From assembly GCA_028283625.1 (NCBI GenBank), contig JAPWKG010000026.1, positions 1 to 64,000 of the forward strand: a DNA stretch of 64,000 nucleotides, written 5' to 3'. Source of the DNA: Acidobacteriaceae bacterium. Lineage in GTDB: Bacteria > Acidobacteriota > Terriglobia > Terriglobales > Acidobacteriaceae. Below, one piece after another: positions 36,481 through 45,176 of this stretch; within the stretch, counting starts at the first letter, position 1, and each line of letters begins with the position of its first letter. The translations under genes and the position numbers were made by a program. Under the pieces are notes generated by a model. That model was given only the letters and a program-made list of their open reading frames with translations. It was not told the DNA's origin and ran no database searches.

Positions 36481-36511
36481 TATAAAAGCCCGCCGGTAGC
36501 GGACTTTTATA
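36481..36511. terminator. Bidirectional hairpin near the adh stop
   Basis: TATAAAAGcCCGC pairs with GCGGaCTTTTATA; A-rich on one flank and T-rich on the other. Probable terminator of the minus-strand alcohol dehydrogenase gene. Confidence 0.7.
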
Positions 36512-36536
36512 GGTTGGTTGCGCTGCTGAAAGGGAC

Positions 36537-37571
36537 TTAGGCTTTGGCCAGTTCCATGACGATACGGCCGTCGATCTTGCCTGCCTTCATGCGATCGAAG
36601 ATAGCGTTGACGTCTTCGAGGCGCGCGGTCTCATAGGTGACCTTGACTTTGCCTTCGGCTGCGAAGCTGAGGCACTCGGCCAGGTCAATGCGGGTGCCGA
36701 CGATGGAGCCGCGAAGGGTCTTGCGGCTGAGAACCATGTCGAAGATCGAGAGCGGGAAGTCTCCCGGAGGAAGGCCGCAGAGCGCCATGGTGCCCTTGCG
36801 GCGCAGCAGGTTGGCGGCCAGAGCGAACGCCTTGGGGGAAACCGCGGTGACGAGAACGCCGTGCGCTCCGCCGCCGGTGGCCTTGAGGGTCTGTGCGGTG
36901 GCGTCAGGATCCAGTGCGTTGATTGCGATCTCTGCGCCGAGCTTCTTGGCCAGCTCCAGCTTCTCCGGAGCGATATCGACCGCTACGACGTGCAGGCCCA
37001 TCGCTTTGGCGTACTGCACGGCGAGGTGACCGAGGCCGCCGATGCCGGAGATGACGACCCACTGGCCGGGACGAGCTTCGGTCTCCTTAAGGCCTTTGTA
37101 AACGGTGACGCCGGCGCAGAGGATGGGAGCGACGGGTGTGAAGTCGACGTTGGCCGGAAGGTGGCCGACGTAATCAGGATCGACGAGGCAGTACTCGGCG
37201 AAGCTGCCGTTGACGGAGTAGCCGGCGTTCTTCTGGTCCTTACAGAGAGTCTCCCAACCGCTGAGGCAGTACTCGCAGGTGCCGCAGGCGCTGTAAAGCC
37301 AGGGCACGCCAACGCGGTCGCCTTCTTTTACGGTTTTGACGCCTGCGCCGACGGCGGTGATGTAGCCGACGCCTTCATGGCCAGGGATGAAAGGCGGGTT
37401 CGGCTTGATTGGCCAGTCGCCGTCCACGGCGTGCAGATCGGTGTGGCAGACACCGGTGGAGATAACCTTCATGAGCGCCTGGCCGGGACCCACCTCGGGA
37501 ATAGGAACTTCCTCGAGGACGAGGGGCTTTCCAAATTCGTGAACTACCGCTGCTTTCATCAACTTCGACAT
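36537..37571 (-). CDS. adhP: Zinc-dependent alcohol dehydrogenase (AdhP-like)
   Basis: NAD-dependent medium-chain alcohol dehydrogenase, 344 residues. Catalytic zinc site: Cys in [11 protein letters not shown] and the GHEGVG His. Structural zinc Cys cluster: [15 protein letters not shown]. Rossmann motif: [17 protein letters not shown], with D at the end of the second strand (VVAVD) favouring NAD. It resembles propanol-preferring AdhP. ATG at 37571 matches the family start. Divergent from an aldehyde dehydrogenase gene 824 bases away; the pair would oxidise an alcohol to a carboxylic acid. Confidence 0.92.
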   Translation of the reverse strand: MSKLMKAAVVHEFGKPLVLEEVPIPEVGPGQALMKVISTGVCHTDLHAVDGDWPIKPNPPFIPGHEGVGYITAVGAGVKTVKEGDRVGVPWLYSACGTCEYCLSGWETLCKDQKNAGYSVNGSFAEYCLVDPDYVGHLPANVDFTPVAPILCAGVTVYKGLKETEARPGQWVVISGIGGLGHLAVQYAKAMGLHVVAVDIAPEKLELAKKLGAEIAINALDPDATAQTLKATGGGAHGVLVTAVSPKAFALAANLLRRKGTMALCGLPPGDFPLSIFDMVLSRKTLRGSIVGTRIDLAECLSFAAEGKVKVTYETARLEDVNAIFDRMKAGKIDGRIVMELAKA

Positions 37572-37919
37572 TGTTTTCAGTACCTTTCGATCGACGTTTG
37601 TGCGCTCTTGCAAGGAGCGCCGCCACCACTGTGTGGAGGAGAGAGGTAAGGCAGAGAAATCTGCGTGGGTAATGCCTGGTTACTAACGATACGCCGCGTC
37701 TTTGCAGAGGAGCCGAGGGGTGGAAGGCGCGGGGTATGCCAAGGAGGAGAGAGAGAAAACCTGAAAAGAGACGTGCCGCGGAGGCCGGGGGAGAGGGAGG
37801 CGGGCGATGCTCGCAGGGAGGTGTTTGCGGGTGTCGTCCTCGTGGCTCGTTGGGGTCGTCGTCATCGTGCGCGTTCCAGATCGCAGGTCATGCTGCCTGT
37901 TGGACGAAACGATAACCAA

Positions 37920-37951
37920 GCGACAGGTGTCGCGTCGTCGCAATTTGCGAC
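37920..37951. promoter_or_regulatory. Two adjacent palindromes upstream of adhP
   Basis: GCGACA GG TGTCGC at 37920-37933 and the perfect 15-mer GTCGCAATTTGCGAC at 37937-37951. The second is one member of a motif also found at 38318 and 41651. Probable repressor or activator sites for the divergent adhP/aldehyde dehydrogenase region. Confidence 0.5.
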
Positions 37952-38122
37952 AGAACGGCGCAGGGAAGCTTGGACTGCGGCACGAATCGGCCTTTGAGGT
38001 GCGGGGTTCAAATGGTTTTATTTCATGTGTTTATGGAGTTATGGCTGCGCAGGAGGCTGCGGCAGAAAATTTTTGGCAAAGGGTGTGAGGAGAGGTACAG
38101 GATTGCGAGAAAACGCTCTCTG

Positions 38123-38140
38123 GTGCGACACGTGTCGCAC
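38123..38140. promoter_or_regulatory. 18-bp perfect palindrome
   Basis: GTGCGACACGTGTCGCAC. It shares the GCGACA-NN-TGTCGC core with the site at 37920-37933. Confidence 0.5.
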
Positions 38141-38317
38141 TGGTGTAGCACTGCGATCGCGCTGTGGCCGTTTTCGACCGTTGACCGTTTTTGACTAAGG
38201 GCATGCAGCATGGGCGCGCTTTTCGGGCATCCCATAACCGTGACTTCGCCGTTCGGAGAAATTCGTATTGTTTCTGCAGGGAAACCGCTGTCGTTCGTCG
38301 TGGATCGAACGGCCGAC

Positions 38318-38332
38318 GTTGCAATTTGCAAC
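38318..38332. promoter_or_regulatory. 15-bp perfect palindrome overlapping the aldehyde dehydrogenase promoter
   Basis: GTTGCAATTTGCAAC, same layout as 37937-37951. Its TTGCAA could serve as a -35 element for a TATAGA -10 at 38340-38345 (15-base spacer), 50 bases before the gene start. Confidence 0.5.
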
Positions 38333-38395
38333 ACTGCAATATAGAATTTTCGGCCGCGTGGCTATAGTTATCTCGAAGGGACCTTGAGACACACC

Positions 38396-39763
38396 ATGGC
38401 ATACCAAACAATCAATCCTGAAAACGGCAAGCTTGTTAAAACCTTTCCCGACCACAACGACGCGCAGCTGGCAGAGATCGTTGATCGGGCCTCAACCACG
38501 TATGAGAAGGACTGGCGTCGCCGCAGCCTTGAAGACCGTAAGGTCATCGTTAAGCGTGCTGCAACGATCATGCGTGAGAAGCGCGACGAGCTCGCTACGC
38601 TCGTGACCCTGGAAATGGGTAAGTTGTTCGCGGAGTCGCAGGGCGAAGTGGACCTGAGCGCGGACATTCTGGATTACTACGCGGACAATGCTGCAGCGTT
38701 CCTGGCACCGGAGAAGCTGGTGGTCGAGGAAGGCGAGGCGTATGTCGAGAACGACCCGATGGGCGTGATCTTCTGTATCGAGCCCTGGAACTTCCCGTAC
38801 TATCAGCTGGCTCGTGTTGCCGGTCCGCACCTGATGGTGGGCAATACGCTGATCGTCAAGCACGCACCGAACGTTCCGCAGTGCGCGGAAGCGTTTGAGA
38901 AGGTGTTCCTGGAGGCAGGTGCTCCTGCCGGTGTTTATGCCAACGTATTTATCTCCAACGATCAGTCTGCGACCGTGATTGCTGACCCGCGCGTGATGGG
39001 CGTGGCTCTGACGGGCAGCGAGCGCGCTGGCTCGGCCGTTGCCGCTGAGGCGGGCAAGGCTCTGAAGAAGAGCACCATGGAGCTGGGCGGCAGCGATGCG
39101 TTCATCGTGCTGGACGACGCCGATATGGATGTGGCGATCAAGTGGGGCGTGTGGGGCCGTATGAACAACACGGGCCAGTGCTGCGTTGCGGCAAAGCGCT
39201 TCATCCTGCACGAGTCGATTGCAGACCAGTTCCTGTCGCGCTTCAAGGCTGAGCTGGAAAAGCTGACGCCGGGCGATCCGATGGACACGGCCACGACGCT
39301 GGGCCCGCTGTGCACCGAGGGCGCACTGACGCTGGTACTTCGCCAGATCGACACGGCCGTCAAGGGCGGTGCGAAGGTGGAGCTCGGCGGCGGACAGCTG
39401 GAGCGTCCTGGCTTCTATCTGAAGCCGACGATTCTGACCGAGATCAAGAAGGGCAACCCGGCCTACTACCAGGAGTTCTTCGCTCCTGTGGCCATGATCT
39501 TCCGCGTCAAGAGCGACGAAGAGGCGATCAAGCTGGCGAACGACTCGCCGTACGGTCTTGGCGGCAGCATCATGACCAAAAATATTGAGCGTGGCAAGAA
39601 AATGGCTCGCCTCATCGATACGGGCATGGTCTTCATCAACCGCGCGACCTGGACGGCACCTGATTTGCCCTTCGGCGGCGTGAAAAACTCCGGTTATGGC
39701 CGCGAATTGTCGGATCTCGGCATCAGCGAGTTCGTCAACAAGAAGCTGATTCGCGTCTCCTAA
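38396..39763 (+). CDS. NAD(P)-dependent aldehyde dehydrogenase, succinate-semialdehyde type
   Basis: 455 residues, aldehyde dehydrogenase superfamily. Catalytic Cys in NNTGQCCVAAKRF, general-base Glu in MELGGSDAF, and cofactor-binding EPWNFPYYQ and GSERAGSAVAAEAG. Overall closest in look to GabD/Sad-type semialdehyde dehydrogenases, but the substrate could be a broader aliphatic aldehyde given the neighbouring AdhP. ATG at 38396 is preceded by GAAGGGA. Followed by an inverted repeat. Confidence 0.93.
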   Translation: MAYQTINPENGKLVKTFPDHNDAQLAEIVDRASTTYEKDWRRRSLEDRKVIVKRAATIMREKRDELATLVTLEMGKLFAESQGEVDLSADILDYYADNAAAFLAPEKLVVEEGEAYVENDPMGVIFCIEPWNFPYYQLARVAGPHLMVGNTLIVKHAPNVPQCAEAFEKVFLEAGAPAGVYANVFISNDQSATVIADPRVMGVALTGSERAGSAVAAEAGKALKKSTMELGGSDAFIVLDDADMDVAIKWGVWGRMNNTGQCCVAAKRFILHESIADQFLSRFKAELEKLTPGDPMDTATTLGPLCTEGALTLVLRQIDTAVKGGAKVELGGGQLERPGFYLKPTILTEIKKGNPAYYQEFFAPVAMIFRVKSDEEAIKLANDSPYGLGGSIMTKNIERGKKMARLIDTGMVFINRATWTAPDLPFGGVKNSGYGRELSDLGISEFVNKKLIRVS

Positions 39764-39793
39764 ACGCCGGCTTTTGGGAGTTCACGGCTGGAC

Positions 39794-39844
39794 TTCACAC
39801 AAACAACTGCGGCAGACATTAGGAGTAAGCCGCAGTTGTGTGAA
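39794..39844 (+). terminator. Inverted repeat after the aldehyde dehydrogenase gene
   Basis: CAACTGCGGC pairs with GCCGCAGTTG, extended by TTCACA/TGTGAA. Weak T run, so termination is likely but not certain. Confidence 0.55.
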
Positions 39845-40033
39845 ATTCTTAATCACGAATCAATGCATCGCGGCTTCCCCCTTGGTAGGTGTTGCCACGA
39901 TGCATTGCGTCCGTTCCTGAACCAGCCGGGTGGAATTTTCCTGTTCCAGAATGCAGCTGTGATGGACACGCGAACGTAGTTGGGCTCGCGGGCACGGTGC
40001 TACCTGGCCGCAACAAACGCTGGAGATTGGTTG

Positions 40034-41374
40034 ATGGAGAAAAAGCGAATAGTAATCATTGGCGCGGGATTCGCAGGGCTGAATGCAGCTCGCGAACTCG
40101 CGAAGTTAGATGTCAACGTGACCTTGATCGACCGGCGAAACCATCACACGTTTCAGCCCCTGCTGTATCAGGTTGCGTTGTCGGTTTTGAACCCCGCTGA
40201 TATTGCAGAACCGATTCGTTCTGTGTTCCGTGGCGTGCAGAACGTAGAAGTGCTGCTGGACGAGGCTGTGAGCTTCAACCTCGATCAGCGTACTGTGATG
40301 CTCGGCTCTGGTACCGAGTTGCAATATGACTACCTGGTGGTTGCTACGGGCGCAACGCACTCGTACTTCGGCAAGGATGAATGGGCTTCTCTGGCCCCGG
40401 GCCTGAAGACGATTGAAGACGCTCTGGTCATTCGCCGTCGCGTGCTGGAGGCCTTTGAGCTGGCCGAGCGCGAGATGGTGGAGAAGGGAACGCATCCTCA
40501 GCTGACGTTTGTCGTCATCGGCGGCGGTCCTACCGGCGTGGAGCTGGCGGGTGCTATTTCGGATATCGCCAAGCTATATATGCGTCATGACTTCCGCCAC
40601 ATTGTTCCGTCGCAGGCTAAGGTGATGATCCTGGAAGGTTCGCCGAACATTCTGGGACCGTACCCGGACGACCTGAAGCAGAAGGCCCGTGAGCAGCTCG
40701 GCGCGCTGAAGGTGGAGGTGCATACTTCGACGACGGTGACCGATATTCAGCCGGATCGCGTGATCGTGAAGGATAGCGAAGGTGTCTCGCGCAGCATTGA
40801 GGCGACGGTAACGCTTTGGGCCGCTGGCGTTCAGGCTTCACCGCTCGGCCGCAAGCTGGGACTCCCGCTGAACCGCCGTGGCCAGGTTACGGTCGATCAG
40901 TTCCTGAACCCGGAAGGCTATCCTGAACTTTTTGTGTGTGGCGATCTCGCACACTTCGAGCAGGACGGACGCCAGGTTCCCGGTGTGGCGCAGCCCGCAA
41001 TGCAGATGGGCACGCACGTCGCCAAGCTGATCAATGCGGATCTGAAAAACCAGCCACGCAAGCCGTTCCGCTACTTTGACAAGGGCGATATGGCTACGAT
41101 CGGCCGCAAGGCTGCCATTGCCAAGGTGGTATGGCCGTTCCGCGCCCATCTTTCGGGTGTGCCGGCGTGGCTGACCTGGTTGCTGATCCACGTCGCCTTC
41201 CTGATCAACTTCAGGAGCCGCCTGTCGGTGCTGCGCCAGTGGGTGCACACGTATCTGTTCTTCAAGAACGGTGCACGCCTGATTCTGGGCCTGCAGGATA
41301 CGCCGAACGGTGGCGATCCTCTTGCGCAGAACAAGGCTAATCTGAACTCAAAGGCAATGCCCGCAGGAGATTAA
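40034..41374 (+). CDS. ndh: Type II NADH:quinone oxidoreductase
   Basis: Single-subunit, non-proton-pumping NADH dehydrogenase, 446 residues. N-terminal FAD site (RIVIIGAGFAGLNAARELAKL), the quinone-side QPLLYQVA, a second Rossmann site for NADH (VVIGGGPTGVELAGAI), FVCGDLAHFEQDG for FAD, VPGVAQPAMQMG, and an amphipathic C-terminal membrane-binding region (LTWLLIHVAFLINF). ATG at 40034 follows GGAGATTGG. It delivers electrons to menaquinone for the downstream bc-caa3 operon, but a terminator separates the two transcripts. Confidence 0.95.
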   Translation: MEKKRIVIIGAGFAGLNAARELAKLDVNVTLIDRRNHHTFQPLLYQVALSVLNPADIAEPIRSVFRGVQNVEVLLDEAVSFNLDQRTVMLGSGTELQYDYLVVATGATHSYFGKDEWASLAPGLKTIEDALVIRRRVLEAFELAEREMVEKGTHPQLTFVVIGGGPTGVELAGAISDIAKLYMRHDFRHIVPSQAKVMILEGSPNILGPYPDDLKQKAREQLGALKVEVHTSTTVTDIQPDRVIVKDSEGVSRSIEATVTLWAAGVQASPLGRKLGLPLNRRGQVTVDQFLNPEGYPELFVCGDLAHFEQDGRQVPGVAQPAMQMGTHVAKLINADLKNQPRKPFRYFDKGDMATIGRKAAIAKVVWPFRAHLSGVPAWLTWLLIHVAFLINFRSRLSVLRQWVHTYLFFKNGARLILGLQDTPNGGDPLAQNKANLNSKAMPAGD

Positions 41375-41400
41375 CTACGCTTGCTGCGGCGAGGGCAGAA

Positions 41401-41438
41401 GCGCCCGTTCAGAGTGAGAGCTCTGGCGGGCGTTTTTG
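41401..41438 (+). terminator. Intrinsic terminator after ndh
   Basis: GCGCCCGttCAGAG pairs with CTCTGgCGGGCG, followed by TTTTT. Confidence 0.8.
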
Positions 41439-41650
41439 TTCCTGCCCGAAAAAAGGACTCGAACCTTGCTTGTGGTGGATGCTATAAACACTGCAAAGGC
41501 AGTCGCAATTTTTTTATCTGTCTGTGCTCGCGGACACTGAAACGCTGCTCATTCATGATGTATTCCCTTGTAATCACGGGAAACAAGATGGGGAAGCATA
41601 ATCGCACAACTTGTTTGCTTCGCCCCACGATGAAGGCATATTCTAAGGAC

Positions 41651-41665
41651 GTTGCAATCTGCGAC
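41651..41665. promoter_or_regulatory. Palindromic site upstream of the oxidase operon
   Basis: GTTGCAATCTGCGAC, 40 bases before the ctaC start. It combines the half-sites of the palindromes at 37937 and 38318 (GTYGCAA-N-YTGCRAC), suggesting the same regulator. The surrounding 331-base gap holds no gene. Confidence 0.5.
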
Positions 41666-41705
41666 ACGGCTTTTCAGTTTGACATGACAGTGAACGGCAT
41701 TGTCA

Positions 41706-42866
41706 ATGACAATCACAAAGAAGCGTAAGGCTACGCAAGGAAATTTCCTCACCTCAACGCAGGAACTCAATTGTGCGACGATTGCAGCACATAGGAATAC
41801 ACGGCCGGTGAAATCAAGCACGTCAATTCGTGGATCTTTGGCTGGACTAGCTCTTCTGGTGGGACATCAGGCAGTTGCCCTGGCGGAATCACCAACGTCC
41901 ATCTTCTCTACTCTTTCGACGCCCGCACATGAGACCAATAGCATTGGTCTCTTCGTGGTGATCATCTGTACCGCGATCTTCGCGGTGGTCGCTGCGTTGC
42001 TGGGCTACGCGTTCTGGCGCTTCCGGGCCGGAAACTCTGACGAGCATGAGCCGGCGCAGGTCTTCGGTTCGATGCAGATCGAGCTTTCCTGGACGATCAT
42101 CCCTGTGCTGATTGTCGTGGTGCTCTTCCTGGCCACGGCTCGTACGTTGTTCAGCATTCAGGATGCTCCCAAGCCCGCCAACGCTCTGAACATTACGGCA
42201 GTAGGTCATCAGTACTGGTGGGAGTATCACTACCCCGAGTACGGCATCGTTACGGCCAACGAGCTGCACATCCCCGTGGCTACCGGAAACGGCGGTCGCG
42301 TCACTTACATCAAGTTGACGAGTGCGGATGTGATCCACAGCTTCTGGGTTCCCCAGCTTGGCGGTAAGACCGATATGCTGCCCAACCGGGTGAACGAGAT
42401 GTGGTGGGATCCGCAGAAGGCAGGCGTTTACGTCGGCCAGTGCGGGCAATACTGCGGCGCACAGCACGCGAAGATGCTGCTGCGGGTGTACGTGGACACT
42501 CCCGAACAGTTTGCGGCGTGGGTAGCCGGTCAGCGCAAGCAGCAGACCGAGCTGGTGGCCGATGTGGTCGATTCGACCAGTGAAGCGGTCAATCCCAGCG
42601 TTGGGCAAAAGGTTTTCGAGCAGCAGTCCTGCATCAATTGCCATGCCGTGCAGGGAACCGTTGCCAACGGCCGTTTTGGACCGGATCTGACCCACCTGAT
42701 GAGCCGCGATACGCTCGGGGCGGGCGCGATTCAGAATACGCCTGAAAACCTGAAAGCCTGGGTTGAGGATCCGCAGCAGTTCAAGCCCGGATGCCTTATG
42801 CCTGCAATGCATTTGACGAATAAGCAGAATCTCCAGATCACTGCTTATCTCCAGACACTTAAGTAA
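41706..42866 (+). CDS. ctaC: caa3-type cytochrome c oxidase subunit II with fused cytochrome c
   Basis: Carries electrons into the oxidase. 386 residues: long N-terminal leader, signal-like segment (about 43-60), two membrane helices (about 80-103 and 128-147), and a periplasmic cupredoxin domain with the CuA ligands H211, C246, C250, H254 and M257 (QCGQYCGAQHAKM). The C-terminal cytochrome c domain has C309-IN-C-H313 and a distal Met (CLMPAMHL), so haem c is covalently fused. ATG at 41706 is used; GTG at 41808 would start directly at the signal peptide and is a fair alternative. First gene of an eight-gene operon. Confidence 0.94.
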   Translation: MTITKKRKATQGNFLTSTQELNCATIAAHRNTRPVKSSTSIRGSLAGLALLVGHQAVALAESPTSIFSTLSTPAHETNSIGLFVVIICTAIFAVVAALLGYAFWRFRAGNSDEHEPAQVFGSMQIELSWTIIPVLIVVVLFLATARTLFSIQDAPKPANALNITAVGHQYWWEYHYPEYGIVTANELHIPVATGNGGRVTYIKLTSADVIHSFWVPQLGGKTDMLPNRVNEMWWDPQKAGVYVGQCGQYCGAQHAKMLLRVYVDTPEQFAAWVAGQRKQQTELVADVVDSTSEAVNPSVGQKVFEQQSCINCHAVQGTVANGRFGPDLTHLMSRDTLGAGAIQNTPENLKAWVEDPQQFKPGCLMPAMHLTNKQNLQITAYLQTLK

Positions 42867-42880
42867 GGCGGTGACTTGCG

Positions 42881-44569
42881 ATGGGAAGTCAGACATATCC
42901 GGTTGCGGGTGGGCTCCAGACAGAGACCGCGCCTAGCCGTCATGGATATCTTGAAGAGATTCACAGCTGGATTGTGACGGTTGATCACAAGAAGCTTGGA
43001 ATCATGTACATCGTCTATGCCCTTCTGTTCCTCGTGATCGGTGGGCTTGAGGCGATCCTGATGCGAATCCAGTTGGCTGCTCCGGGGCTTCACTTCCTCG
43101 AACCGCAGACCTTCAATCGCATGTTCACCATGCATGGAACGACGATGGTGTTCCTCGTCGGCATGATGATCCTCTTCGGCTTTGGTAACTATCTTGTGCC
43201 CCTGATGATCGGTGCGCGCGATATGGCGTTCCCCAGACTAAATGCGTTCAGCTTCTGGATGAGTGCCCTGGCCGGCATCCTGCTTTACTTCAGCTTCATC
43301 GGTGGTAACGGCCTGGCCGGTACGGGAACCGCTCCTGATATGGGATGGTTCGCGTATGCTCCGCTGACGGAGAAGGCGTTCTCGCCGGGTCACACGACCG
43401 ACTACTGGACGATTGCGCTTCTGGCCAACGGTATCGGTTCGATCGGCACCTCGATCAACATTCTGGCTACAGTCTTCTGCATGCGCACCAAGGGCATGAC
43501 GCTGATGCGGATGCCGATGTTGCCGTGGCTGTATGCGACGATGTCGTTCCTGACGCTGCTTGCGATCAGCCCGTTGACCGCTGCACAGGCGATGCTGATG
43601 ATCGACCGCTACCTCGGTGGTCACTTCTTCGACACGCAGGCTGGCGGCTCGGCGATTCTCTGGGCACACTTCTTCTGGATCTTCGGACACCCGGAAGTGT
43701 ACGTTCTGGTTCTGCCGGCCTTCGGTATGGCCAGCGAGATCATCCCGGTCTTTTCGCGCAAGGCAATCTTTGGTTACCCCGCGATGGTCGCGGCCAGCGT
43801 CAGCATCGGCTTCATCAGCCTTGGCGTGTGGGCCCACCATATGTTCACCATCGGCCTGACCTCGTATGGCAACGCGTTCTTCACGCTGTCGACGATGCTG
43901 GTCGGTGTACCGACGGGTATCAAGCTCTTCAATTGGCTTGCAACACTCTGGGGCGGCAAGATTCAGTACCGTCCGCCCATGATGTTTGCGGCCGCGTACC
44001 TGATCCAGTTCCTGATCGCAGGTCTGACGGGTATCATGCTGAGCGTTTCGGCCTGGGACTGGCAGCTGCATAACAGCTACTTCGTTGTTGCTCACTTCCA
44101 CTATGTTCTGGTGGGTGCCATCGTCTTCATGCTGTTCTCGGCTCTCTATTACTGGTATCCGAAGATGACCGGTCGCATGTTGGACGAGAAGCTGGCCAAG
44201 TGGCACTTCTGGTTGTTCCTGATCGGTTTCCACCTGACCTTCGATCTCATGCACATCCCCGGTCTGCTGGGTATGCCGCGCTGGATCTATACCTATGAAG
44301 CTGATCGCGGCTGGGGCACGCTGAACCTGCTGATCTCGATCGGTGGTGTGATTCAGGGAATCGCGGTTCTGATCTTCGTGTACAACATGGTTCACTCCTA
44401 CTTCAAGGGTGAGCTTGCCGGACCTGATCCCTGGGATGCCTGGACGTTGGAGTGGGCCACCGCCTCGCCGCCTCCTTCCTACAACTTTGCTACTGATCCG
44501 GTAGTCGGAAGCCGTCGTCCGCTGTGGGATCTCAAACATCCAGATGACCCGGATTCGGCGTTTGAGTAG
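42881..44569 (+). CDS. ctaD: Cytochrome c oxidase subunit I
   Basis: Haem-copper oxidase catalytic subunit, 562 residues, about 12 helices. Ligand motifs: FTMHGTTMVF (low-spin haem His), WIFGHPEVYVLVLPAFG (CuB His cross-linked to Tyr, with the proton-channel Glu), HHMF (CuB His pair) and the final VVAHFHYVL (haem a3 and haem a His). The Glu in GHPEVY and the NYLVPLMIGARDMAFPRLNAFSFW D-channel stretch mark an A1-type, proton-pumping oxidase. Starts 14 bases after ctaC. Confidence 0.96.
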   Translation: MGSQTYPVAGGLQTETAPSRHGYLEEIHSWIVTVDHKKLGIMYIVYALLFLVIGGLEAILMRIQLAAPGLHFLEPQTFNRMFTMHGTTMVFLVGMMILFGFGNYLVPLMIGARDMAFPRLNAFSFWMSALAGILLYFSFIGGNGLAGTGTAPDMGWFAYAPLTEKAFSPGHTTDYWTIALLANGIGSIGTSINILATVFCMRTKGMTLMRMPMLPWLYATMSFLTLLAISPLTAAQAMLMIDRYLGGHFFDTQAGGSAILWAHFFWIFGHPEVYVLVLPAFGMASEIIPVFSRKAIFGYPAMVAASVSIGFISLGVWAHHMFTIGLTSYGNAFFTLSTMLVGVPTGIKLFNWLATLWGGKIQYRPPMMFAAAYLIQFLIAGLTGIMLSVSAWDWQLHNSYFVVAHFHYVLVGAIVFMLFSALYYWYPKMTGRMLDEKLAKWHFWLFLIGFHLTFDLMHIPGLLGMPRWIYTYEADRGWGTLNLLISIGGVIQGIAVLIFVYNMVHSYFKGELAGPDPWDAWTLEWATASPPPSYNFATDPVVGSRRPLWDLKHPDDPDSAFE

Positions 44570-44582
44570 GAGAGATTAAGGA

Positions 44583-45176
44583 ATGAGCACGGTAACACTC
44601 CAGCACGAAACCGACACTGAGTGGCGGCAACCGGCGAAGGGCACTGTAGCGATGATTACCCTCATCATCGCCGAGAGCGCAATCTTCACGATCTTCGTCG
44701 TTGCCTATCTCTACTACATTGGCCGTGATGTTCACGGTCCTACCCCGAAGCAGGTCCTGGAGATTCCCTGGGCCAACTCGGTTTGCCTGCTCTCGAGCAG
44801 CTTGTTCATCATGCTGGCCGAACACGCGATTGCGCACGGCAAGATGGCTGCGTTCAAGCTCTGGTGGGCGGTTACCTTCCTGCTCGGTCTGATCTTTCTG
44901 GTCGGAACGGGTGTGGAGTGGAAGAAGCTGATCTTTGAAGATCATCTGACGATCAGCACCAACCTGTTCGGAACGACGTACTACTCCCTGGTCGGTCTGC
45001 ACGCCTTCCACGTCATCGTGGGCCTGCTGCTGATGCTGGTTGTTCTGGTACTGGCGCTTCTCGGCTTTGTTGAGAAGAAGCATGCAGAGCGCGTCAAGAC
45101 GCTTGCGCTGTACTGGCACTTTGTCGACGTCGTCTGGATCGTTGTTTTTACCGTTGTTTATGTGGTGGGCCGATGA
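44583..45176 (+). CDS. ctaE: Cytochrome c oxidase subunit III
   Basis: Integral membrane subunit stabilising subunit I, 197 residues, five helices. The conserved Glu segment MITLIIAESAIFTIF is at helix 1, TTYYSLVGLHAFHVIVG (conserved His) in the middle, and LYWHFVDVVWIVVFTVVYV at the C-terminus is a family signature. The stop overlaps the next start as ATGA, indicating translational coupling. Confidence 0.94.
   Translation: MSTVTLQHETDTEWRQPAKGTVAMITLIIAESAIFTIFVVAYLYYIGRDVHGPTPKQVLEIPWANSVCLLSSSLFIMLAEHAIAHGKMAAFKLWWAVTFLLGLIFLVGTGVEWKKLIFEDHLTISTNLFGTTYYSLVGLHAFHVIVGLLLMLVVLVLALLGFVEKKHAERVKTLALYWHFVDVVWIVVFTVVYVVGR

Larger units (their letters stand above)
36081..36536. other. Gene-free stretch with two terminators
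   Basis: 456 bases between the collagen-like gene and the convergent alcohol dehydrogenase gene. Short frames exist but show no family character or ribosome site. The two hairpins are listed separately. Confidence 0.5.
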
